64,000 nucleotides of DNA from positions 3,534,001 to 3,598,000 of the forward strand of contig NZ_CP047650.1 of assembly GCF_009906855.1 (NCBI RefSeq), written 5' to 3'. Each line of letters starts with the position of its first letter. Position 1 is the stretch's first letter. This stretch comes from Xylophilus rhododendri. GTDB lineage: Bacteria; Pseudomonadota; Gammaproteobacteria; Burkholderiales; Burkholderiaceae_C. This document shows positions 1 to 7,518 of the stretch, piece after piece. Below the pieces are notes generated by a model. That model was not told where the DNA came from, ran no database searches, and saw nothing but the letters and a program-made list of their open reading frames with translations. A program made the position numbers and the translations under genes.

Positions 1-383
1 GTCAGCACCAGGGGCGAGATGCCGATCAGGCTGATGGGGGCGAAGTCCTTCAGCGGGTCGTAGCCCAGCCTGGGGTTGATCAGGCGGGCGATGGTCATGT
101 TGCCGTTGATCATCAGGCCGATGGTGTGATCGTCTCGGGCCCGGGCGACGAACTCGGCCGCGATGTTGCCGCCGGCGCCGACCTTGTTGTCCACGATGAC
201 TGGCTGGCCCAGTGCCTGGGACAGGGGTTCGGCCAGGGTGCGGGCGGTGATGTCGGGGGAGGAGCCTGCGGGGAAGCCTACGACGATGTGCAGGGGGCGG
301 GTGGGCCAGGGCTTGCTTGACTGGGCCAGGACGGGGGCGGTTAGCAGGCTGCTGGCGGCCAGGCAGGTGCGGCGGGAGATCAT
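1..383 (-). CDS. Bug/TctC-family tripartite tricarboxylate transporter substrate-binding protein (3' part outside window)
   Basis: This is the N-terminal 127 residues of a periplasmic solute receptor of the Bug (TctC) family, which in other members captures carboxylates and similar small organic molecules for TTT transporters or acts as an orphan receptor. The protein begins MISRRTCLAASSLLTAPVLA, a twin-arginine-like or Sec signal with cleavage near AQS. It then shows the family pattern: WPTRPLHIVVGFPAGSSPDI, a GQPVIVDNKVGAGGNIAAE segment, and a LGYDPLKDFAPISLIG segment. The reading frame is open to the window edge, so the C-terminal lobe is missing. The ATG at 383 fits the signal peptide. 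The ligand cannot be told from sequence. No transporter membrane genes lie on the window side, which is common for these receptors in Burkholderiales. Confidence 0.88.
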   Translation of the reverse strand, partial: MISRRTCLAASSLLTAPVLAQSSKPWPTRPLHIVVGFPAGSSPDITARTLAEPLSQALGQPVIVDNKVGAGGNIAAEFVARARDDHTIGLMINGNMTIARLINPRLGYDPLKDFAPISLIGISPLVL

Positions 384-454
384 TGTGTTTCTTGCTTTTG
401 GTGGGTTATTTGATTTTATCTGCTGTGGGCTTTGGGTTTTTCTTCTGTGTTTTT

Positions 455-587
455 AGGGTGGAGCTGGGGCTGCGCGCCCCAGACCGCGGTAACTTTCTTT
501 CCATTGAAAGAAAGTCACCAAAGAAAAATTCAATGCGGGAGCGGGAGATATTTTTCGGGCCTTCGCTGCCGCTCGGCCTGGGGCAGA
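455..587 (+). repeat. Left arm of a long inverted repeat
   Basis: About 132 bp that recur almost perfectly, in reverse complement, at 826-957. The only clear difference I found is one extra C near 570. The arm starts with AGGGTGGAGCTGGGGC, contains the motif GAAAGAAAGTCACCAAAGAA, and runs to GGGGCAGA. The gap of about 660 bases between the Bug gene (383) and rpoH (1041) is mostly this element; I see no credible gene in it. Weak similarity continues about 15 bp outside the arms (a CTTCT..TTTT tract). The AAAGAAAGT(C/T)ACCAAAGAAA core resembles dispersed repeats I associate with Burkholderiales genomes; that is recollection, not a search. Confidence 0.85.
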
Positions 588-825
588 AATCGATATTGGG
601 CGGCTCTGCCAGGCGACGATTTGGCCCTGTTTGATATAGCCGCCATGCCCCCAGTCCAGCCGAAACAGGCGCAGGACTGACGGCTCTTGATCGATCGCCG
701 CGCTGGAATAGACGGGCATTTGGTATTTGGTATCACGGTATTGGCTGTTCCGCTGCAGGGCAGCGGTCCGAAGACTGGATAGCGAGCAGGCCAAATCGTC
801 CAGTTCTCCGCCAGTTCGATCAGGC
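588..825. other. Spacer between the inverted-repeat arms; no gene seen
   Basis: This 238 bp stretch joins the two arms. The inner part of each arm decays into weakly similar sequence: a CAGGCCAAATCGTC-like word occurs near each arm in mirror orientation. This suggests two facing copies of a longer repeat that have diverged inside. Open frames cross the spacer, but their products look low in complexity and run through the repeat arms, so I do not call a gene. Confidence 0.6.
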
Positions 826-957
826 TCTGCCCCAGGCCGAGCGCAGCGAAGGCCCGAAAAATATCTCCCGCTCCCGCATTGAATTTTTCTTTGGTGACTT
901 TCTTTCAATGGAAAGAAAGTTACCGCGGTCTGGGGCGCGCAGCCCCAGCTCCACCCT
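826..957 (-). repeat. Right arm of a long inverted repeat
   Basis: This is the reverse-complement partner of 455-587. Read on the minus strand it gives the same order of words: AGGGTGGAGCTGGGGC, the palindromic GCGCGCCCC block, CTTTCTTTCCATTGAAAG, the ACCAAAGAAAAATTCAATG tract, and CTTCGCTGCGCTCGG. The arms could fold into a cruciform or a very long RNA hairpin if transcribed. The rpoH transcript should stop before it, at the terminator at 984-1012. Confidence 0.85.
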
Positions 958-983
958 GAAAATAATAGAAGAAGTACAAAATG

Positions 984-1012
984 AAAAAAGCCGCTCTGAA
1001 ATCCAGAGCGGC
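984..1012 (-). terminator. Rho-independent terminator of rpoH
   Basis: On the minus strand, 28 bases after the rpoH stop codon, a perfect 9 bp stem (GCCGCTCTG/CAGAGCGGC) with a 5-base loop is followed by six T residues. Confidence 0.93.
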
Positions 1013-1040
1013 CCCTATGAGCAAAGATTACCGAGAAAGA

Positions 1041-1982
1041 TCAGGCGTACTCAGCCAAAGCCTTCTTCATCTTCTTCATCGCAGCAGACTCGATCTGCCG
1101 AATCCGCTCCGCACTGACGTGGTACTCAGCCGCCAGCTCATGCAGCGTCATGCCACCCGACCCATCGTCGTTCACCTTGAGCCAGCGCTCTTCCACGATG
1201 CGCCGGCTGCGGTCATCCAGCGCTTGCAGCGCAGTGGCGATACCGTCCGAAGCCAGCACATCGCGCTGGTGCGACTCGATCATCGCCGTGGGTTCATGCG
1301 CCACGTCGGCCAGGTAGGCAATAGGCCCGAAAGCCTGCTCGCCGTCGTCCGAAGGAGAGGGGTCCAGCAGCACATCGCCGCCAGCCATGCGCATCTCCAT
1401 CTCCAGCACTTCCTCCGGCTTGACGTTCAGCCGCTCGGCCATGGTCTCGACCTGGCCGGCGCTCAGTGTCTCGCGGTGCGTTACGCCAGCTTCGTCCATC
1501 GCCGAGTCGGCCTTGAAGGCCTGCTTCATCGAGCGCAGGTTGAAGAACAGCTTGCGCTGGCTCTTGGTGGTGGCCACCTTCACCATGCGCCAGTTCTTCA
1601 GGATGTATTCGTGGATCTCTGCCTTGATCCAGTACATGGCATAGCTCACCAGGCGCACGCCCTGTTCGGGGTCGAAACGCTTGACGGCTTTCATCAGGCC
1701 CACGTTGCCTTCCTGGATCAGGTCGCCGTGCGGCAGGCCGTAGCCCAGGTACTGGCGCGAGATGGACACCACCAGGCGCAGGTGCGAGAGCACCAGCTTT
1801 CCGGCGGCCTCGACCTTGTTCTCGTCGCGCAGTTCACGGGCGAAACGCTGCTCTTCCTCGGGCGTGAGCAGCGGCATGCGGTTGACCGCGGAAATATAGG
1901 CATCGAGGTTGCCCAGGGGCGGCACGATCGCCCACGGATTGGCGGGGGCGACGGCGGTTGCGGCTCCAGTTGAATAGTTCAT
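1041..1982 (-). CDS. rpoH: RNA polymerase heat-shock sigma factor sigma-32 (RpoH)
   Basis: Alternative sigma factor that directs RNA polymerase to heat-shock promoters. The protein has about 313 residues. It carries region 2 (RLVVSISRQYLGYGLPHGDL, then LIQEGNVGLMKAVKRFDP and MYWIKAEIHEYIL) and, just after it, the diagnostic RpoH box QRKLFFNLR. The C-terminal region 4 helix-turn-helix reads TLHELAAEYHVSAERIRQIE. I chose the ATG at 1982 (MNYSTGAATAV) because a GAGGAAAGGA Shine-Dalgarno sequence lies upstream at good spacing; an in-frame ATG 30 bases further up would place the start inside the operator region. The gene is monocistronic: its own promoter with a CIRCE operator upstream and a strong terminator downstream. 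A CIRCE site makes HrcA repression likely, and hrcA itself is in this window at 35436. Confidence 0.97.
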   Translation of the reverse strand: MNYSTGAATAVAPANPWAIVPPLGNLDAYISAVNRMPLLTPEEEQRFARELRDENKVEAAGKLVLSHLRLVVSISRQYLGYGLPHGDLIQEGNVGLMKAVKRFDPEQGVRLVSYAMYWIKAEIHEYILKNWRMVKVATTKSQRKLFFNLRSMKQAFKADSAMDEAGVTHRETLSAGQVETMAERLNVKPEEVLEMEMRMAGGDVLLDPSPSDDGEQAFGPIAYLADVAHEPTAMIESHQRDVLASDGIATALQALDDRSRRIVEERWLKVNDDGSGGMTLHELAAEYHVSAERIRQIESAAMKKMKKALAEYA

Positions 1983-2010
1983 ACCGGGGGATCCTTTCCT
2001 CATGACGGGC

Positions 2011-2040
2011 ATGTTAGCACTCGGTTAGAGAGAGTGCTAA
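2011..2040 (-). promoter_or_regulatory. Candidate sigma-70 promoter of rpoH
   Basis: On the minus strand, a -35-like TTAGCA (2040-2035) and a -10-like TAACAT (2016-2011) are 18 bp apart. Each matches four of six consensus bases. The CIRCE element occupies nearly the whole promoter, the geometry expected for repression by occlusion. Inference from sequence only. Confidence 0.5.
2014..2040. promoter_or_regulatory. CIRCE operator (HrcA binding site) upstream of rpoH
   Basis: A perfect match to the canonical CIRCE inverted repeat: TTAGCACTC (2014-2022), nine bases, GAGTGCTAA (2032-2040). CIRCE is the established target of the HrcA repressor. It lies 32 bp upstream of the rpoH start codon and overlaps the likely promoter, so bound HrcA would block rpoH transcription. 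Confidence 0.96.
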
Positions 2041-2229
2041 GACCCGAGTTCCCTAGGTCTTCTCGCAGGGCGCCGGAGATTTCCGGGCGCCTGGAAAAAG
2101 AAGGCCGACCGGGCTATTGAAGCCACGGACGGCCCTGCGTTTCGTAGGAACGACGCTCGCAGTTATGCGCTGGTTCTTCCTGTTTCAAGAGCCATGCCGT
2201 CGCTTTGATGAAGATGTTTGCGCTTGCTC

Positions 2230-3480
2230 TCAGCCGAGCAAGGCCTGGGCGAACTCGCGGGCGTTGAAGGTTTCCAGGTCTTCCAGCTTCTCGCCCACAC
2301 CGATGAAATAGACCGGGATCGGCCGTTCCTGGGCGATGGCCGCCAGCACGCCGCCCTTGGCGGTGCCGTCGAGCTTGGTGACGATCAGCCCGGTCAGGCC
2401 CAGCGCGTCGTCGAAGGCGCGCACCTGGGCCAGGGCGTTCTGGCCGGTGTTGCCGTCGATCACCAGCAGCACCTCGTGCGGCGCGCTGTTGTCGGCCTTC
2501 TGCACCACCCGCTTGATCTTCTGCAGCTCCTGCATCAGGTGCAGCTGGGTGGGCAGGCGGCCGGCGGTGTCGACCAGCACCACGTCCTTGCCGCGCGCCT
2601 TGCCGGCGGTGACCGCATCGAAGCTCACGGCGGCCGGGTCGCCGCCCTGCTGGCCGATGATCTCGACCAGGTTGCGGTCGGCCCACACGCCCAGCTGCTC
2701 GCGCGCGGCGGCGCGGAAGGTGTCGGCGGCGGCCAGCAGCACGGTGGCCTTGGCGTCGGCCAGGTGCTTGGTGAGCTTGCCGATGGAGGTGGTCTTGCCG
2801 GCGCCGTTGACGCCCGCGACCATGATCACGGTGGGCGTGTGCTGGCCGATGACCAGCGGCTTTTCCAGGGGCTTGAGCAGGTCGGCGATGGCATCGGCCA
2901 GCAGCGCCTTGACGGCGGTGGGCTCGGTGCTGCGGCGCTCCTTGACGCGGCGGCGCAGGTCGTCGAGCAGGTGCTGGGTGGCCTTGATGCCGGTGTCGGC
3001 CATCAGCAGGGCGTCTTCCAGCTCGTCGTAGAGGGCGTCGTCGATGCGGGCGTCGCTGAACACGGCGGCGATGCTGCCGCCGGTCTTGCGCAGGCCGCCG
3101 CGCAGGCGCTGCATCCAGCCGGAGCGCTCGGCCGTGCCGCCTTCTTCTGCTTGCGCGGCCGGCGCCGGGGCAGCCACGACGGGTGCCGCGGCCGGGGCGG
3201 GCGGCGCAAGCGGCGGCGGCGGCACAAGAGGCGCAGCGGCTGGCGGCGGTGGTAGCGGCGGCGCGGCCACCGGCACCGCCACGACGGGCGTGGGGGCGAC
3301 AGCCGGCGCGGCTGGCGGTGGTGTCGTGGTCTCGGGCGTTTCGGCTGGCGCGGGCGCCAGGCCCAGCTGGCTCTTCAACCAGCCGAGCGCGCCTGTCGGC
3401 GCTGCGTCTTCCTGCGGGGGAGTGGTCGACGCGGGTTCCGGTGTGGCCGCCGGCGGCTTTTTCTTGAAAAAACTGAACAT
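2230..3480 (-). CDS. ftsY: Signal recognition particle receptor FtsY
   Basis: SRP receptor GTPase that docks ribosome-nascent chain complexes at the inner membrane. The protein has about 416 residues. The start MFSFFKKK is followed by an acidic/Ala-Pro-rich A domain of about 115 residues with long runs of Pro, Ala and Val, then the N domain (from about GWMQRLRGGLRKTGGSIAAV) and the G domain. GTPase motifs are visible: G1 GVNGAGKTTSIGK, the DTFRAAAREQL helix, DTAGRLPTQ and TKLDGTAKGG. The C-terminus ends FNAREFAQALLG as usual. The start at 3480 is favoured because MFSFFKKK is the standard FtsY N-terminus. It is divergent from the M16 gene, with 27 bp between start codons. The low-complexity Pro/Ala linker differs from the Glu-rich A domain of E. 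coli. Confidence 0.96.
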   Translation of the reverse strand: MFSFFKKKPPAATPEPASTTPPQEDAAPTGALGWLKSQLGLAPAPAETPETTTPPPAAPAVAPTPVVAVPVAAPPLPPPPAAAPLVPPPPLAPPAPAAAPVVAAPAPAAQAEEGGTAERSGWMQRLRGGLRKTGGSIAAVFSDARIDDALYDELEDALLMADTGIKATQHLLDDLRRRVKERRSTEPTAVKALLADAIADLLKPLEKPLVIGQHTPTVIMVAGVNGAGKTTSIGKLTKHLADAKATVLLAAADTFRAAAREQLGVWADRNLVEIIGQQGGDPAAVSFDAVTAGKARGKDVVLVDTAGRLPTQLHLMQELQKIKRVVQKADNSAPHEVLLVIDGNTGQNALAQVRAFDDALGLTGLIVTKLDGTAKGGVLAAIAQERPIPVYFIGVGEKLEDLETFNAREFAQALLG

Positions 3481-3491
3481 GGACGCGTTCT

Positions 3492-3508
3492 TAGAATCAA
3501 GCATTCTA
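3492..3508. promoter_or_regulatory. Facing TAGAAT boxes between ftsY and the M16 gene
   Basis: TAGAAT (3492-3497), five bases, ATTCTA (3503-3508) form an inverted repeat in the 27 bp divergent gap. Each half could be a -10 box for the gene it points to, giving very short leaders. I see no good -35 for either, so this is tentative. Confidence 0.3.
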
Positions 3509-5007
3509 TGAAACGAGCTTTCCAACGCGGCATTGCCGTTCGAACCGGCTGGCGCGGCCTGGGTTTTGTGTTGTCCGCCAGCCTGCTGGCGACCGGTGCC
3601 GGGGCCCAGCCCAGCGGGCCGGACACACCCGGCGCCCCGATCGCCGCCGCCACGCCCGCCCCGGCCGTGGCAGCCGCCGACACCCGGCAGTTCACCCTCT
3701 CCAACGGCATGGCACTGATCGTGAAGGTGGACCGCCGCGCGCCGATCGCCGTCAACATGGTGTGGATACGCGCCGGCGCGATGGACGAGGTGGACGGCAC
3801 CTCCGGCATCGCCCACATGCTCGAACACATGATGTTCAAGGGCACGCCCGAGGTGCCGGTGGGCGAGTTCTCCCGCCGTGTCGCGGCGCTGGGCGGCCGC
3901 GAGAACGCCTTCACCAACCTCGACTACACCGGCTACTACCAGCAGGTGCCGGCCGCCCGGCTGCCGGATGTGATGAAGCTGGAAGCCGACCGCTTCGCCA
4001 ACAACGCCTGGCCCGATGCCGAGTTCCTGAAGGAACGCCAGGTGGTCGCCGAGGAGCGCCGCATGCGCACCGAGGACCGGCCGCGCAGCCGGCTCTACGA
4101 AGCCCTGTCCGCCCAGGTCTGGACCGCCTCGCCTTATCACCGCCCGGTGGTGGGCTGGATGGGCGACATCGCCGCCTTCACCGCCGACGACGTGCGCGAC
4201 TTCTACCGGCGCTGGTACGTGCCGGCCAATGCCGCGATCGTGATCGCCGGCGATGTCGATCCCGAGCAGGTGCGCGGCTGGGCCGAATCCACCTACGGCC
4301 GCATCCCCGCCCGTGCCGTGCCGGCCCGCAAGCCGCGGCCGGAGCCGGTGCAGGTGGGCATGCGGCGCTTCGACTTCCGCGCGCCGGCCGAACAGGCCTA
4401 TGTGGCGCTGGCCTTTCGTGCGCCCGGCCTGGAATCGCTGGAGGCCGACACGCCCGAGGCGCAGGACGCCCTGGCGCTGACGGTGCTGGCCGCCGTGCTC
4501 GACGGCTATTCCGGCGCCCGTCTGCAGCGCCATCTGGCGCGCGGCGAGAACCGGGTGGCCGATGGTGTCGATGCCTCGCATGCGCTGGTGGCACGCGGCC
4601 CCAAGCTCTTCACCCTGGCCGGCGTGCCGGCCAAGGGCCACAGCGCCGCCGAACTGGAAAAGGCCCTGCGCGGCGAAGTCGCCTTGATCGCCCGCGAAGG
4701 CGTGGGCGAGGCCGAACTGCGCCGGGTCAAGATCCAGTGGCGGGCCGGCGAGGTGTTCCAGCGCGACTCCGTCTTCGCCCAGGCGCAGGACCTGGGCAGC
4801 AACTGGGTGCAGGGCCTGCCGCTGGGTGCCGATGCGCGGCTGCTCGACCGGCTGGCGGCCGTCACCTCGGCGCAGCTGCAGTCGGTGGCGCAGCGCTATT
4901 TCGGCGACGAACAACTCACCGTCGGCACCCTGGTGCCGCTGCCGCCGGACCCGTCCCGGCCGCCCCGCCCCCAGGGCGATGAAGCCACGGGCGGGCCTGT
5001 CCATTGA
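3508..5007 (+). CDS. M16-family periplasmic zinc metallopeptidase (catalytic member of a pair)
   Basis: Pitrilysin-type zinc peptidase of 499 residues. An N-terminal signal sequence (residues 1-34, ending ATGAGAQ) predicts export. The inverted zinc motif HxxEH is intact as HMLEH (residues 103-107), within GIAHMLEHMMFKGT, and the distal Glu is likely in VVAEERRMR about 80 residues later. The second M16 half follows (CGLAV-type fold, with EQAYVALAFRAPG and YSGARLQRHLARG). The next gene begins 21 bp after the stop and encodes a non-catalytic M16 partner, a common tandem arrangement in which the two subunits form a heterodimer. Substrate unknown; roles in degrading small peptides or processing exported proteins are known for the family. 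Confidence 0.9.
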   Translation: MKRAFQRGIAVRTGWRGLGFVLSASLLATGAGAQPSGPDTPGAPIAAATPAPAVAAADTRQFTLSNGMALIVKVDRRAPIAVNMVWIRAGAMDEVDGTSGIAHMLEHMMFKGTPEVPVGEFSRRVAALGGRENAFTNLDYTGYYQQVPAARLPDVMKLEADRFANNAWPDAEFLKERQVVAEERRMRTEDRPRSRLYEALSAQVWTASPYHRPVVGWMGDIAAFTADDVRDFYRRWYVPANAAIVIAGDVDPEQVRGWAESTYGRIPARAVPARKPRPEPVQVGMRRFDFRAPAEQAYVALAFRAPGLESLEADTPEAQDALALTVLAAVLDGYSGARLQRHLARGENRVADGVDASHALVARGPKLFTLAGVPAKGHSAAELEKALRGEVALIAREGVGEAELRRVKIQWRAGEVFQRDSVFAQAQDLGSNWVQGLPLGADARLLDRLAAVTSAQLQSVAQRYFGDEQLTVGTLVPLPPDPSRPPRPQGDEATGGPVH

Positions 5008-5027
5008 ACGATCGGAAAGAACCCATC

Positions 5028-6376
5028 ATGGCTGTCCATTTCCGCCTTCTTGCGCCGCTGCGCTGGCCTCGGCTGCTGGCCGCCGGCCTGCTGGCGCTGG
5101 CCACCTGCGCCCAGGCCGCGCTGCCGATCCAGCACTGGCGCCGCGCCGACGGCGCGCAGGTCTTCTTTGTCGAGAGCCGGGCGGTGCCCATCGTCGATGT
5201 GCAGATCGATTTCGATGCCGGCGCCCGGCGCGAGCCGGCCGCGCTCACCGGCCTGGCCGGCGCCATGGCCGGCATGCTGGACAAGGGCGTGAAACCGCAC
5301 GGCGCCGAGCCGGCGCTGGGTGAAGACGCGCTGGACGACGCCTGGGCCGAACTCGGCGCGCAGTTCGGCGCGGGCGCGGGCAACGACCGTTTCAGCTTCT
5401 CGCTGCGCTCCCTGTCCGACCCGGCGCTGCTGGCCCGCGCGGCAGCGCTGGCGGCCCGCGAGATCGGCGAGCCTTCCTTCCCCGAAACCGTCTGGACGGC
5501 GGAGCGCCAGCGCATCGCCGCCGCCCTGCGCGAGGCGGAAACCCGGCCGGGCACCCGCGCCGGCCGGCTCTACGAGCAGGCGGTGTTCGGCGAGCATCCC
5601 TATGGCCGGCAGACCACGCAGGCCAGCCTGCAGGCGATCACCGTCGGCGCCATGCGCGACTTCCATGCGCGCCTGCAGCCTTGCGGCGCCACGATCAGCA
5701 TCGTGGGCGCGCTGGACCGCAGCCAGGCCGATGCCCTCGCCGCCAGCCTGCTCGGCCGCCTGGCCGAAGGCCGCTGCCAGGCCCTGCCGGCCGTGGCCGA
5801 GGTCCGCCCCTGGCGGCGGCGCAGGACATCCGCCAGCCCTTCGCCTCGGCCCAGGCCCATGTCTACATCGGCCAGCCCGGCATTGCCCGGCGCGATCCGG
5901 ACTACTTCCCGATGACCGTCGGCAACTACATCCTGGGCGGCGGCGGCTTCAACTCGCGCCTGACCCAGCAGGTGCGCGAGGCGCGCGGCCTGAGCTACAG
6001 CGTGTACTCCGGCTTCGATCCGGCCATGAGCGCGGGCGCCTTCACCATCGGCCTGCAGACCCGGCCCGACCAGGCCGCGCAGGCGGTCGAGGTGGCGCGC
6101 GACGTGCTGGCGAAGTTCGTCGCCGACGGCCCCACCGAAGCCGAGCTGAAGGCCGCGCAGGACAACCTGATCGGCGGCTTCCCGCTGCGCCTGGACAGCA
6201 ATGCCAAGCTGGTCGGCAATATCGCCAACATCGCCTGGAACGGCCTGCCGCTGGACTATCTGGACACCTGGACCGAGCGCGTGCGTGCCATCACCGCGGC
6301 CGATGTGCGGCGGGCCTTCGCGCGGGTGCTGCAGCCCGATCGCATGGTCACCGTGGTCGTGGGAGGTGCATCGTGA
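5028..6376 (+). pseudogene. Second M16-family peptidase-like protein, interrupted by a -1 frameshift near 5807-5810
   Basis: The ATG at 5028 has an upstream GGAAAG and encodes a signal peptide (MAVHFRLL...ATCAQA). The first frame is good M16 sequence to VAEVRP and then turns into Arg/Ser/Pro-rich nonsense. The next frame resumes M16 sequence at once (LAAAQDIRQPFASAQ, then GGGGFNSRLTQQVREARGLS, a conserved C-terminal M16 signature) to the stop at 6376. Adding one C to the CCCC run at 5807-5810 joins the halves into a normal protein of about 450 residues. The family HxxEH motif is absent, so this is the regulatory, non-catalytic partner of the preceding peptidase. It may be a real pseudogene, a programmed shift or an assembly error; the clean resumption favours error or a very recent event. 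Confidence 0.8.
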
Positions 6377-6996
6377 TGAAGGCCGCCGTCAAGACCGCTG
6401 TCAAGACGCTGTCGAAGAAGAGCGCCCCGCCCAGGCCGCATGGCGGCGCGGGCGAGGTGCGCATCATCGGCGGCCAGTGGAAACGCACGTCGCTGCCGGT
6501 GCCCGATCTGCCCGGCCTGCGGCCCACGCCGGCCCGTGTGCGCGAGACATTGTTCAACTGGCTGGGCCAGGACCTGGCGGGCTGGCGCTGCATCGATGCC
6601 TTCGCCGGCAGCGGTGCGCTGGGCCTGGAATGCGCCTCGCGCGGCGCCGCGCAGGTGCTGTTGTGCGAGCAGGACCTGCGCCTGGCCGCGGCACTCAAGG
6701 CGCTCTGCACCAGACTCTCGGCCAGCACGGTCGAAGTGCGGCGCGGCGACGGCATCTCCGCCCTGCGCGCCGTACCGGGCGCCTGGGACCTGGTACTGCT
6801 CGATCCGCCTTTCGAGGCCGACCTGTTCGATGCCGCCCTCAAGGCCGCGGCCGCCGGCCTGGCCGCGAACGGCCTGGTCTACCTGGAGGCGCCCGAGGCC
6901 TGGGACCAGGCCCGCCTGGCCGAACTCGGCTGGTCCAGCGAGCGCCATCTGCGGGCCGGCGCGGTGCATGCGCACCTGCTGCGCCGCTCGGCATAA
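6376..6996 (+). CDS. rsmD: 16S rRNA (guanine966-N2)-methyltransferase RsmD
   Basis: SAM-dependent methyltransferase that modifies G966 of 16S rRNA on assembling 30S subunits. The protein has 206 residues. A basic N-terminal extension (about 35 residues, many Lys) precedes the RsmD core: VRIIGGQWKRTSLPVPD, GLRPTPARVRETLFNWL, the SAM-binding AFAGSGALGLECASRGA, and the catalytic DPPF in LVLLDPPFEADL. The ATG at 6376 overlaps the TGA of the M16 gene (TGATG), which suggests translational coupling. coaD follows 32 bp downstream; rsmD-coaD is a widespread pair. Confidence 0.94.
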   Translation: MKAAVKTAVKTLSKKSAPPRPHGGAGEVRIIGGQWKRTSLPVPDLPGLRPTPARVRETLFNWLGQDLAGWRCIDAFAGSGALGLECASRGAAQVLLCEQDLRLAAALKALCTRLSASTVEVRRGDGISALRAVPGAWDLVLLDPPFEADLFDAALKAAAAGLAANGLVYLEAPEAWDQARLAELGWSSERHLRAGAVHAHLLRRSA

Positions 6997-7028
6997 TCGC
7001 GGCCACTCCGCTCCAGGCCGCACACCGC

Positions 7029-7514
7029 ATGGCACCTCTCATCGCTGTCTATCCCGGCACCTTCGACCCGATCACCCTCGGCCACGAGGACGTGGTGCGG
7101 CGCGCCACCCAACTCTTCGGCCGGGTGATCGTGGCGGTGGCGGCCGGCCATCACAAGAAGACCCTGTTCAGCCTGGAAGAGCGGATCGAGATGGTGCGGG
7201 AAGCCGTCTCGCCCTATCCGCAGGTCGAGGTGGAAAGCTTCGCCGGCCTGCTGCGCGACTTCGTGGTGGCGCGCGGCGCCAAGGCCATGGTGCGCGGGCT
7301 GCGGGCGGTGACCGATTTCGACTACGAGTTCCAGCTCGCCGGCATGAACCGCGCGCTGATGCCGGAGGTGGAAACCGTCTTCCTGACCCCTGGCGACAAA
7401 TACCAGTTCATCTCCAGCACCTTCGTGCGCGAGATCGCCCAGCTCGGCGGCGAGGTCGACAAGTTCGTCTCGCCGCCGGTGCTGGGACGCCTGCTGACCA
7501 AGGTCGGCCGCTGA
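7029..7514 (+). CDS. coaD: Phosphopantetheine adenylyltransferase CoaD
   Basis: Catalyses the penultimate step of coenzyme A synthesis: ATP plus 4'-phosphopantetheine to dephospho-CoA. The length of 161 residues is normal. It starts MAPLIAVYPGTFDPITLGHE, containing the nucleotidyltransferase TFDPxTxGH motif, and carries the C-terminal ISSTFVREIAQLGG motif that contacts ATP. Cotranscription with rsmD is likely given the 32 bp gap. Converges with the metallopeptidase gene, 4 bp apart. Confidence 0.97.
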   Translation: MAPLIAVYPGTFDPITLGHEDVVRRATQLFGRVIVAVAAGHHKKTLFSLEERIEMVREAVSPYPQVEVESFAGLLRDFVVARGAKAMVRGLRAVTDFDYEFQLAGMNRALMPEVETVFLTPGDKYQFISSTFVREIAQLGGEVDKFVSPPVLGRLLTKVGR

Positions 7515-7518
7515 GGCT

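Noticed and set aside
453..908. 151-codon minus-strand open frame across the inverted repeat
   Set aside because: It runs through both repeat arms and has an unnatural composition; no start signal or domain.
2114..2686. Minus-strand frame extending past the ftsY stop
   Set aside because: Its first 150 codons are out of frame with ftsY; the final 35 codons have no recognisable feature. The 189 bp between ftsY and rpoH hold only a weak hairpin with TTCTTTTT that may end ftsY.
2218..3255. Long Gly/Asp/Val-rich plus-strand open frame opposite ftsY
   Set aside because: Shadow of ftsY in high-GC DNA: low-complexity product, no domain, no ribosome-binding site. Similar shadows (for example 981-1973, 60341-62131, 11553-12962) were rejected for the same reason.
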